Origin: an uncultured Synergistales bacterium
GTDB lineage: Bacteria; Synergistota; Synergistia; Synergistales; Aminobacteriaceae
Assembly: GCA_905233335.1 (NCBI GenBank)
Contig: CAJOED010000003.1
Location: 1-21,574, forward strand
Length of the DNA stretch: 21,574 bases
Reading direction: 5' to 3'
Every line of letters starts with the position of its first letter. The stretch's first letter is position 1. Of the stretch, positions 1-7,465 are shown in pieces. The position numbers were made by a program, and so were the translations under genes. The notes beneath the pieces were generated by a model, which saw nothing but the letters and a program-made list of their open reading frames with translations, did no database searches and was not told where the DNA came from.

Positions 1-264
1 CGGTGCTGTGAGTCAGGATATGGTGCGTTCGATGGCGAAAGACCCGGTAATTTTTGCGTGTGCAAACCCAACACCCGAAATTTTCCCCGATGAGGCCAAG
101 TCAGCAGGAGCAAAAATCATCTCTACAGGGAGAAGCGATTACCCGAACCAGATAAACTTGGCCCGGACTACATTATTCCTGCGGCATTCGATCCGAGAGT
201 CGGACCGGCAGTCGCTAAGGCTGTTGCAGAAGCGGCGAGGAAGTCAGGAGTCGCGAGAATATAA
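1..264 (+). pseudogene. NAD(P)-dependent malic enzyme, 3' end, internally deleted and frameshifted
   Basis: The window opens inside a reading frame encoding GAVSQDMVRSMAKDP followed by FACANPTPEIFPDEA and STGRSDYPNQIN, the hallmark C-terminal half of bacterial malic enzyme (oxidative decarboxylation of malate to pyruvate). At about position 157 the frame breaks. The downstream malic enzyme tail (GPDYIIPAAFDPRVGPAV, then VAEAARKSGVARI) continues in another frame and stops at 262-264. The roughly 35-40 residues that normally lie between QINN and the DYIIP motif (the VLAFPGIFRGALD segment) are absent, so this is a deletion of length 3n+1 and not a single-base slip. Read without correction, the original frame ends at 268 with a meaningless tail. 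Either the gene is inactivated or the assembly is wrong here. The family assignment is firm; which of these explanations holds is open. The gene runs off the left edge. Confidence 0.85.
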
Positions 265-275
265 CTGACAGCAAG

Positions 276-315
276 AAAAAAATTTCCCCCGCTCACAACA
301 AAGCAGGGGTTTTTG
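276..315. terminator. Hairpin terminator between convergent genes
   Basis: Arms at 286-293 (CCCCCGCT) and 302-309 (AGCAGGGG) enclose an 8-base loop. Read on the minus strand the arms pair over 8 bp with one U-G wobble and are followed by AAATTTTTTT, a good intrinsic terminator for the CNNM-like gene and the long minus-strand run ending at 323. On the plus strand the same position is a C-A mismatch, but TTTTT follows, so it may also stop the malic enzyme transcript. Confidence 0.75.
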
Positions 316-322
316 TTGTCTG

Positions 323-1594
323 CTACTCGTCCTCTTTGTAGTCGTCCTGTTCCTCATTGCTGACATCATCAACTTTGGCCAAGTTCAGACGCGTAATTCT
401 GTGTTCCTCAAGAGCTTCTACCTTTATGCGCCAGCCGTCATACGTGAAAATTTCCCCCGACAACGTCAGCACAAGTCCCCCGATAGTTTCTGCGTCGTCG
501 CTGTGAAAATCCGTGCCGAGTGCGTCGTTCAGATCCTCAAGGCTCATTATTCCCTGCACCATGTACGACCCGTCATCGAGTTTCTGAATTTCGGGTGCTT
601 CCTCGTCGTATTCGTCCTGGATCTCACCGACTATCTGTTCGAGAATGTCCTCCATAGTAACGAGACCAGCAACACCGCCGTACTCGTCGACAATAATAGC
701 TATGTGTATGTGTTCGCGCCGCATGTTTTCGAGGAGTTCTGCTGTCCTGATAGTTTCGGGGACAAATATAGGTTTGCGCAATAACTCCCTGATACCGCAC
801 GACAAATCAGCCTCGTACAAATTCTTGAGGGTATCCTTCACGTACAGAATGCCCACGATGTTATCGGGACTCTCCTCGTATACGGGAATGCGTGAATGTC
901 CCTCGTCAATGAACAGCTTTACGGCATCACCGAGTACCGCGTCCGCTTCAAGTGCTGTCATGTCCGTTCGGGGTATCATGATTTCGTTCACGCGCTTTTC
1001 GTCAAAGTCAATTATGCCGTCAATCATGCGACGTTCAGAAGCCTCAAGTGTTCCGCTCTCCGTAGCAATCTTCACGACCTGCTCTATCTCATCACGAGTA
1101 ACAAAAACCTGCTGTGTTTCGAGATCCATATGCATAAGAAGCCCGATATACTTCACGCATTTTTTCATTGCCCACGCTACGGGACTAATCATGAACGCAA
1201 GAACTCGCAGAATGGGAGCGGCAAAGATTAATACGTTCTCGGAATAAATCATTGCGGCACTTTTCGGGAGGATTTCGCCGAAAATCACAATCAGCACAGT
1301 CATTACAGGCACGACAACTACCAGCGCACCCGCACCGAACAATCCCAGCGCAACACTTGAAGCAAGAGCAGAAGCCGAAATGTTCACGACGTTGTTAGCG
1401 ATGAGGCAGACGGTCAATGCTTCTTGAGTGTCATCAATGAGCCACTGAAACGTTGAGTTCAAGAAATGGTATTTTCCGCCCTCCTGAAGAGTTCGTAGTT
1501 TGCCCGTGCCCGTTGCGGTTATGGAGGTTTCCGCGCCGCTGAAGAACGCCGACAGCAGGAACAGCACAACGAATCCCGCAATTACCCCTGCCAT
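323..1594 (-). CDS. CNNM/CorC-type membrane protein with CBS pair (HlyC/TlyC family)
   Basis: A 423-residue integral membrane protein of the CNNM (DUF21)-CBS-CorC_HlyC family, members of which are linked to Mg2+/Co2+ efflux and were formerly called hemolysin C. Residues about 1-140 are three to four hydrophobic segments, with the DUF21 signatures FFSGAETS near residue 20 and IFGEILPKS near 105. Two CBS domains follow (about 190-320; IMIPRTDM at the start, VDEYGGVAGLVTMEDILEQIVGEI at the end, split here as VDEYGGVAGLVT and MEDILEQIVGEI). A CorC_HlyC domain occupies about 335-410, and the tail is acidic. The length is normal for the family. The ATG follows the ybeY stop directly (TAAATG) with GGGAGG 8 bases upstream inside ybeY, so it is translationally coupled. 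It is the last gene of the run before the hairpin at 276-315. Ion specificity cannot be read from sequence. Confidence 0.93.
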   Translation of the reverse strand: MAGVIAGFVVLFLLSAFFSGAETSITATGTGKLRTLQEGGKYHFLNSTFQWLIDDTQEALTVCLIANNVVNISASALASSVALGLFGAGALVVVVPVMTVLIVIFGEILPKSAAMIYSENVLIFAAPILRVLAFMISPVAWAMKKCVKYIGLLMHMDLETQQVFVTRDEIEQVVKIATESGTLEASERRMIDGIIDFDEKRVNEIMIPRTDMTALEADAVLGDAVKLFIDEGHSRIPVYEESPDNIVGILYVKDTLKNLYEADLSCGIRELLRKPIFVPETIRTAELLENMRREHIHIAIIVDEYGGVAGLVTMEDILEQIVGEIQDEYDEEAPEIQKLDDGSYMVQGIMSLEDLNDALGTDFHSDDAETIGGLVLTLSGEIFTYDGWRIKVEALEEHRITRLNLAKVDDVSNEEQDDYKEDE

Positions 1595-2086
1595 TTATGC
1601 CGCCTCCCGTAATTTTTCAGCAATCGCCTCTTGAAGCTCCCACATGGATTTTTGTTTTTCGTCGGTATCATGATCGTAGCCCAGCAGGTGAAGGAATGAA
1701 TGCGCAATCATCAGGCACAACGCATCACGCGGTGATAACTCCGGGTGAAGCCTTTGGGTTTCTTCCGGGCATATCACGATGTCGCCGAGCATGAGAACGG
1801 GAATATTCATATCGTCATCGATCGGGAATGACAGAACGTCGGTGGATTCGTCGGTGTCCCTGTATGCTTTGTTGAGTTCGCGTATTTCTTCTGCACTCAC
1901 GAATGAAAGCGAAATTTCTGCAAGCTCATAATTTTCTGCGTCAGGATATATGGCTTCAAGTTCACGGCCAAGAACTTCCGCTATCTTCTCATAATTATAT
2001 TCCGGGTAATCTGGAGTGTTATTACTGTCGCTGTCATTAGTGCCTGATTCGTCTTCAGGGCTGTTAATGCGCAATGATAAATTCAA
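1595..2086 (-). CDS. ybeY: Endoribonuclease YbeY (rRNA maturation factor)
   Basis: A 163-residue YbeY/UPF0054 metalloprotein, acting in 16S rRNA 3' end maturation and 70S ribosome quality control. The zinc site H-x3-H-x5-H is visible as H129, H133 and H139 in HSFLHLLGYDH. The usual Gly after the first His is Ser130 here. The conserved DVLSFP and LGDIVIC stretches are present. The first 30 residues are an acidic, low-complexity extension (about 20 residues longer than the minimal family). The start is TTG, with GAGG 10 bases upstream; no ATG fits the N-terminus. It lies 26 bp downstream of pgpH and abuts the CNNM gene, the common phoH-pgpH-ybeY order. Confidence 0.95.
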   Translation of the reverse strand: MNLSLRINSPEDESGTNDSDSNNTPDYPEYNYEKIAEVLGRELEAIYPDAENYELAEISLSFVSAEEIRELNKAYRDTDESTDVLSFPIDDDMNIPVLMLGDIVICPEETQRLHPELSPRDALCLMIAHSFLHLLGYDHDTDEKQKSMWELQEAIAEKLREAA

Positions 2087-2112
2087 GTATAACTGACCTC
2101 TTTCAAAAAATA

Positions 2113-4245
2113 TTATTTCCTGCGCTCTATCTTCTTGACTTTGCGCGTGTGATACATTGATATTAGTACGGTGATTAATGTCTGCTTGATACGTGTATAG
2201 TCCTTCTGCGTGAAGCTGACATCATCAAATTGGTTCTCGTTAATCTTGCTGGCTACTACCTGGTTCACTATTTTCTCTATCGTCGTAACTGCTTGTCCTT
2301 TTCCCCTGTTGCTGTCCTCAGAAGCAAGCTCACGGATATTTGCCGCCCTCACAGCCGCCTCAACAGAATCAACTATCATCAGTAATGCTGTCTCCCTTGA
2401 CTGGGGACGAGGGCCGGGATAACAGAATGAAGCCCACTCTACATTTTCGCCCATAGCTACGGCTTTGTTGTAGAAGTACCGGGTGCATGTTGTGCCGTGA
2501 TGTTCTGCTATGAAGTCGCGTATACGTTTCGGGAGTTTTGCTTCCCACGCTAATTCGAGTCCGTCCTTAACGTGTGAGATTATCGCCATAGAACTTAGCA
2601 TCGGGGACATGTCATCATGAATATTCACACCGCCGCCCTGGTTTTCGACAAAATATTGTGGTTTTCGGAGCTTGCCGATGTCGTGATAATATGCTCCCGC
2701 GCGCAGTAAGTTCGTGTCCATGCCTAACTCCATGCCGACAGCCTCAATCAATGTTGCGATAGTGAGACAGTGCTGATATGTTCCGGGTGCGTTTCTCTGA
2801 AGGTCGCGTAATAGTGGGCTTGAAGGGTGGCTGATTTCACGAATGCTCAATATGGAGATTGTGCCGAGATACTCCTCGAAATACTGCAACACTATAATCA
2901 TTATGTGCGTCATGAATGCTTCATACACAAAGAAACGTCCCGCAATCCTCCAGAACATTCCCACCGGAAACAACAGCCTGAAATCGTTTGCCGTCAACGG
3001 AAAGCCCATAAACGTACGCATAATCATTTTCGTAACCGTCAGAATGAGCGCAACTATGAACGCACGACGTGTAATCTGTCTTCGTGATTCGAGGTTTCGC
3101 AGGAGGTAGAAGCCTATAGTCGACGCAACAACAGCAAGCATAGCCAGCATTATTGAGTTGGACACAGCCTGACCCGTGATTATGAACACTCCCGACGAGG
3201 CCGCAAGAAGCGCAAGACAGAACGCAAGGTAATCCTGAACGCACAAGAAAGCCACCGTAACAGCCGGTAATGTTCCGCCTCCGTCAATGCCAAGCCGAGC
3301 CGCAAGAGTTTCACACACCCACGCCGTTATGATGATGAAGACAGCACACCACCATGTAGGTTTACGTTCACCTGCACCGCGCGAAAATATGTTGAACCAT
3401 AGAGGGAGAGCAATTACGCACAACAACACGACGCATAACTGATCCACCGGGAAAACGTCCTCATTGTAACCCTGCAGGCGGAGGAGCATAGCCGTCTGCA
3501 CAGTGATGATTTCGCCCTTGTTCACGATGACATCGCCCGGCTCAAGCCTTCGGTCTATCACGGGAACTTCACGTGCGGCGGATTCTTTCGCGAGTTCTGT
3601 GAGGTCGTCGTCCGTTCTGAAATTCATGTTGCCGAGTCCAGCGAGTATCTGGTAGATAAAATTCTCGTCATTTGCCCCTGCTCCCGACTTGTGAATTTCC
3701 TCCCATAATATTGAGGTCATTAACGGATTGTTGTTCCTGTAGACTTTTTCGTTTTCGAGGCGGTCAATGTATGCGCTTCCGACCTGATACGCATAATTCA
3801 GCATTCTCACTTTGTCGCTGGGATTGAGGAGAAGAATTGCGCGTATGAGTGCGTCCGGCATGTATGAGAGATACGCGGAAGCCTTTGCGCTTTGTACGTC
3901 CTTCATGTCCCTTATTGCCTCAAGCCGACGTAACAGCCGGGATTTTGCGGACATATCACGGACAGTAACGCCCGCAACACTTTCACGCACCATATCACGG
4001 AGAGTTCTTGCGGAGTCCTGGTCATCGTAGCGCATGTGAGTAATTACGCGATATGTTTCGGGTGAAGGCTCACCGACCGCGAAGCTGTCCCCTCTGCGGC
4101 TCAATACAGCCCATTGTGCGAGGACGATAGACACACCGACAACCAGCAGGAATATTACGGGGTTCACGTACTGCAGAAGAAAGCCGAAATTTATGCGCTG
4201 TAATAATGGCTGTTCGGAAGCTATGAGTATGCGTTTATGCGTCAT
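2113..4245 (-). CDS. pgpH: 7TM-HD c-di-AMP phosphodiesterase, PgpH family
   Basis: A 710-residue member of the 7TMR-HDED/HDIG family; characterised members (Listeria PgpH) hydrolyse the second messenger c-di-AMP. The order is a short cytoplasmic N-terminus, a first membrane segment (about residues 25-48), a long extracytoplasmic HDED domain (about 55-265), a block of membrane helices (about 270-465) and a C-terminal cytoplasmic HD domain. The metal ligands are seen in TYQHC (about H492) and YYHDIGKL (about H521, D522), with further conserved HD residues in EHHGTT. I place the start at ATG 4245 because AGGAGG lies 9 bases upstream (4255-4260). An upstream ATG at 4263 contains that Shine-Dalgarno and is less likely. 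It overlaps the end of phoH by 11 bp. Confidence 0.92.
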   Translation of the reverse strand: MTHKRILIASEQPLLQRINFGFLLQYVNPVIFLLVVGVSIVLAQWAVLSRRGDSFAVGEPSPETYRVITHMRYDDQDSARTLRDMVRESVAGVTVRDMSAKSRLLRRLEAIRDMKDVQSAKASAYLSYMPDALIRAILLLNPSDKVRMLNYAYQVGSAYIDRLENEKVYRNNNPLMTSILWEEIHKSGAGANDENFIYQILAGLGNMNFRTDDDLTELAKESAAREVPVIDRRLEPGDVIVNKGEIITVQTAMLLRLQGYNEDVFPVDQLCVVLLCVIALPLWFNIFSRGAGERKPTWWCAVFIIITAWVCETLAARLGIDGGGTLPAVTVAFLCVQDYLAFCLALLAASSGVFIITGQAVSNSIMLAMLAVVASTIGFYLLRNLESRRQITRRAFIVALILTVTKMIMRTFMGFPLTANDFRLLFPVGMFWRIAGRFFVYEAFMTHIMIIVLQYFEEYLGTISILSIREISHPSSPLLRDLQRNAPGTYQHCLTIATLIEAVGMELGMDTNLLRAGAYYHDIGKLRKPQYFVENQGGGVNIHDDMSPMLSSMAIISHVKDGLELAWEAKLPKRIRDFIAEHHGTTCTRYFYNKAVAMGENVEWASFCYPGPRPQSRETALLMIVDSVEAAVRAANIRELASEDSNRGKGQAVTTIEKIVNQVVASKINENQFDDVSFTQKDYTRIKQTLITVLISMYHTRKVKKIERRK

Positions 4246-5200
4246 GCTTGCGTTCCTCCTCATAGCGTGCGTATGCCTGCACTATCTTCTGCACTATCTC
4301 ATGTCTGACAACATCAGCATCGGTCAGGTCAATAAATCCTATTCCCTGTATGCCGCCGAGAATATTCTTCACGCTCCGCAACCCCGACGGAGAACCGCCC
4401 GGAAGATCCACCTGCGTAATATCCCCCGTAACAACTGCCTTTGACCCGAAACCAAGCCGAGTCAGAAACATCTTCATTTGCTTGGGCGTAGTGTTCTGTG
4501 CCTCGTCGAGAATGATAAAGCTCTCGTTCAGCGTCCGCCCCCTCATGTATGCAAGCGGAACAATCTCAATAATGCCCTTGTCAGCATATCGCAAAAATCT
4601 TTCGGGTGATAGCAGGTCATAGAATGCATCGTACAAAGGCCGCACATAAGGCTCTACTTTTTCGCGCAAATCACCGGGAAGATAGCCGAGACTCTCTCCA
4701 GCCTCGACAGCAGGACGCACAAGAACTACTCTGTTCACCTTTCCGGCTTTCAGCATAGATACAGCCTCACACACAGCAAGATACGTCTTCCCTGTCCCTG
4801 CCGGCCCCGTCGCAAAAAGTATGAAGTTGTCGCGTATGGCCTTAATGTATTTCCGTTGTCCGGGAGTTTTCGCGCGTATGGGTTTGCCTCGTGCTGTCGT
4901 GCATATGACCTCCGAATATAATTCTGTGAGTTTCAGCTCGTGCCCTTCAGCAAGTGCATCCATTGCAGAACGTACATCAGCTTCTCTTATCTCGTGGCCT
5001 TTTTCCGCAACTGACGCAAGCTCCCTTATCAGATGTCCGACAATGCGCACAGGTTCAGAATCAGGGCCGCTTATCTTCACGACCCCGTTATGAACTGACA
5101 ATGTAACCGGGTAACGGGCTTCTATCGCGTGAAAATTCTCGTCGTTCTGACCGAGTAATCTCGCCGCAACAAACCCATCACCCGACAAAGGAATGTCCAT
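4235..5200 (-). CDS. phoH: PhoH-family ATPase/RNA helicase-like protein
   Basis: A 321-residue PhoH-like P-loop ATPase. An N-terminal KH-like segment (about 8-60) precedes the PhoH domain with Walker A GPAGTGKT (132-139) and Walker B FIILDEAQN (D232, E233). GDITQVDLPGGSPSGL is the conserved sensor region. PhoH-like proteins are implicated in RNA metabolism and commonly sit beside ybeY, as here. An in-frame TAG directly precedes the ATG at 5200, so no upstream start is possible. No Shine-Dalgarno is visible in the 7-base gap after oadA, so translation probably depends on coupling to oadA. It overlaps pgpH at its 3' end. Confidence 0.93.
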   Translation of the reverse strand: MDIPLSGDGFVAARLLGQNDENFHAIEARYPVTLSVHNGVVKISGPDSEPVRIVGHLIRELASVAEKGHEIREADVRSAMDALAEGHELKLTELYSEVICTTARGKPIRAKTPGQRKYIKAIRDNFILFATGPAGTGKTYLAVCEAVSMLKAGKVNRVVLVRPAVEAGESLGYLPGDLREKVEPYVRPLYDAFYDLLSPERFLRYADKGIIEIVPLAYMRGRTLNESFIILDEAQNTTPKQMKMFLTRLGFGSKAVVTGDITQVDLPGGSPSGLRSVKNILGGIQGIGFIDLTDADVVRHEIVQKIVQAYARYEEERKHDA

Positions 5201-5207
5201 CTATATA

Positions 5208-6605
5208 TTATGCCGGATACGCTTCCGGGGCGGCCTGTTCCTGAAGTCCCACGTCCCTCTTGTTTGCCTTTGCGTATTTTTTCGGCAGAAAGTCCTTCGC
5301 TACCTGCGGGAACATTATCCACGTCAGCGCATCTTCAGGCTGTAAGCTCCACGGCTGGCAGTCCTTGCGTGCCTGCTCCATTTCGGGCGCAATCTTCTCA
5401 CCAGGACGGCACGTTATAGGCTCCTCGTTCCCTATCGCGAGCTTCTGTACTTCAGGGTCTACGGGTGCCGGCGGCTGTCCATAGTAGCCCAGGAAGTATT
5501 GCCGTATCTCCTTCGGAAAACTCTTCCACCGGCCGCGAAGAACATTCACTGTTGCCTGTGTTCCGACCATCTGGCTTGACGGCGTAACAAGCGGAGGATA
5601 ACCCATAGCCTTGCGCACAACAGGTACTTCATTAAGCACCGCCTCAAGTTTATCGAGCGCATTCATTTCACGGAGCTGGTTTACCATGTTGGAATACATG
5701 CCGCCCGGTATCTGGTAACGCAAAATGTTTATATCAACACCGGCGATTTCGGGCAGTAAGTCCTTGTACTTTTCGCGGAGTTTCTTGAAGTGCATCGTTA
5801 TCGGGAGCAGTTTATCGATCTCTATTCCCGTGTCGTATTCAGATCCCGCAAGTGCCGCTACGATTGATTCCGTCGGGGGCTGGCTCGTGCCAAGTGCAAA
5901 CGGTGATATTGCCGTATCAACTATCTCTGCTCCTGCCTCAATTCCTGACAGATATGCCATGCTCGCAAGTCCCGTCGTGTAATGGCTGTGAAGCTCTATC
6001 GGAATGTCTACCTTCTCTTTGATTGCCGTAACGAGTTTCGCACAATCCATAGGCCCTATCAGCCCGGCCATGTCCTTTATCGCTATCGAGTCCGCTCCCA
6101 TGTCCTGCATTCTTTTTGCCATTCCCGCGAACGAATCAAGCGTGTGTACGGGTGAAAGCGTATAGCTCATGCAGAGCTGAAGGTGTGCTCCCTCCTTCTT
6201 TATCTGGTCGGCGGCAACTTCAACATTCCGTAAGTCATTCAGAGCGTCAAAGCATCGTACTATGTCGATACCATTACCGACAGCCTTCTTCACGAACTCA
6301 CGAACAACATCATCTGCATAATGACGATAGCCCACGAGGTTTTGTCCGCGCAGTAACATCTGAAGTTTCGCGTTCTTCACACGTGAACGAATGAGGCGCA
6401 GTCTCTCCCATGGATCCTCGTCCAGGAAGCGCATTGCAGAGTCGAACGTTGCTCCGCCCCACATCTCTAACGCCCAGTAGCCGGCATTGTCCATGTACTC
6501 AAGAACTGGTAACATGTCATCGGTGCGCATTCTCGTAGCAATCAATGACTGGTGAGCATCACGAAGGCCGGTCTCTGTGATACGTACTCTTTTCTCTCCT
6601 GCCAT
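5208..6605 (-). CDS. oadA: Oxaloacetate decarboxylase alpha / pyruvate carboxylase B, carboxyltransferase subunit without biotin domain
   Basis: A 465-residue carboxyltransferase subunit of the OadA/PycB family. It transfers carboxyl groups between oxaloacetate or pyruvate and a biotin carrier. The TIM-barrel domain shows the metal and substrate motifs TGLRDAHQS (D16, Q19), carbamylatable Lys177 in AIKDMAG and the metal ligands H206 and H208 in ELHSHYT. The PYC_OADA helical domain follows to about residue 440 (QIPGGMYSNM, QATVNVLRGRWK). There is no C-terminal BCCP domain and no biotinyl MKM motif. The protein ends in a short Ala/Glu/Pro tail, so the biotin carrier must be a separate protein encoded outside this window. 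ATG has AGGAGG 10 bases upstream, separated by AAAAATTTTT. It lies 53 bp after mazG and 7 bp before phoH. Whether it works as a Na+-pumping decarboxylase or an anaplerotic carboxylase depends on the missing partners. Confidence 0.9.
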   Translation of the reverse strand: MAGEKRVRITETGLRDAHQSLIATRMRTDDMLPVLEYMDNAGYWALEMWGGATFDSAMRFLDEDPWERLRLIRSRVKNAKLQMLLRGQNLVGYRHYADDVVREFVKKAVGNGIDIVRCFDALNDLRNVEVAADQIKKEGAHLQLCMSYTLSPVHTLDSFAGMAKRMQDMGADSIAIKDMAGLIGPMDCAKLVTAIKEKVDIPIELHSHYTTGLASMAYLSGIEAGAEIVDTAISPFALGTSQPPTESIVAALAGSEYDTGIEIDKLLPITMHFKKLREKYKDLLPEIAGVDINILRYQIPGGMYSNMVNQLREMNALDKLEAVLNEVPVVRKAMGYPPLVTPSSQMVGTQATVNVLRGRWKSFPKEIRQYFLGYYGQPPAPVDPEVQKLAIGNEEPITCRPGEKIAPEMEQARKDCQPWSLQPEDALTWIMFPQVAKDFLPKKYAKANKRDVGLQEQAAPEAYPA

Positions 6606-6658
6606 AAAAATTTTTCCTCCTGTTATTATTTTGTTGGAATGTGAAAATTTACAGTGTA

Positions 6659-7465
6659 TTATACTTTATTTTTCAGGATTACCTTTGCTTTGTCCCAAAA
6701 TGCATCGAGTTCTTCAAGTGTATAATCGCTAATCTGTTTCCCTTCCTCCTGCGCGCACTGCTCCATTATCTGAAAACGTTTCCTGAACTTTTCGCACACA
6801 CCGTTCAACGCCGCATCAGGATCCACTCCGAGCCTCCTCGCAATGTTCACCGTCATGAACAGCACATCGCCTAGTTCGTCGCTCATACGTTCCGGGTCAT
6901 GAGTGAGTGCCGCCTCTTTGAGTTCGCTGATTTCCTCGTCAAGTTTCGCGAATAACGGAGCAGTTTCACCCTTCGGCCAGTCGAAACCTACATGTGCTGC
7001 TTTGGCCTGTATTCTGTCGGCTTTCAGGAGCGGAGGCAGTCCGTCAGGTATCCCGGAAAGTATCGACGTGTTCTCGTGTTTCTCTCGTCGTTCGTCGGCC
7101 TTAATCTTTTCCCAGTTCCGCAAAACCTCGTCGCTGTCCTTTGCGCTTGCATCACCGAATACATGCGGGTGTCGGCGTATGAGCTTGTCGCAAATTGTCC
7201 GCACAACCCCTGACATGTCGAATGCTCCCTGTTCCTTTGCGAGCGAGGCAACAAATACCACCTGCAACAATAAATCTCCGGCCTCTTCGCGTATGTCCTG
7301 CATGTTGTGTTTCGTGATTGCGTCGGCAAGTTCGTATGCTTCTTCTGTTATGGGTGTGCGCAGGGTTTCAAGCGTCTGTTTTCTGTCCCAAGGGCAGCCC
7401 CCCGGAGCGCGTAACTTCTCGATAATATCAACAATCTCATCAAAATAATGTTCCGTGTCAATCAG
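6659..7465 (-). CDS. mazG: Nucleoside triphosphate pyrophosphohydrolase MazG, non-ATG start
   Basis: MazG hydrolyses NTPs/dNTPs to the monophosphate plus pyrophosphate. The frame from 7465 encodes about 268 residues, matching the usual length of about 260. Both MazG repeats are visible: LRAPGGCPWDRKQT and EEAYEL..EEAGDLLLQVVF in the N-terminal half, and EEISEL..DELGDVLFMTVN in the C-terminal half, with RRHPHVFGD between them. The first ATG in frame (7303) would cut off the conserved GCPWD region. Between the in-frame TAA upstream and that region there is no ATG, GTG or TTG. The candidates are CTG at 7465-7463, which overlaps the upstream stop as CTGA, or ATT at 7462-7460. A coupled CTG start is my preferred call. 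A one-base sequence error or a frameshift from the upstream gene are alternatives. Confidence 0.85.
   Translation of the reverse strand: MIDTEHYFDEIVDIIEKLRAPGGCPWDRKQTLETLRTPITEEAYELADAITKHNMQDIREEAGDLLLQVVFVASLAKEQGAFDMSGVVRTICDKLIRRHPHVFGDASAKDSDEVLRNWEKIKADERREKHENTSILSGIPDGLPPLLKADRIQAKAAHVGFDWPKGETAPLFAKLDEEISELKEAALTHDPERMSDELGDVLFMTVNIARRLGVDPDAALNGVCEKFRKRFQIMEQCAQEEGKQISDYTLEELDAFWDKAKVILKNKV

Noticed and set aside
401..1247. Plus-strand open frames opposite the CNNM gene
   Set aside because: They are antisense shadows of a strongly conserved minus-strand gene and encode no recognisable domain.
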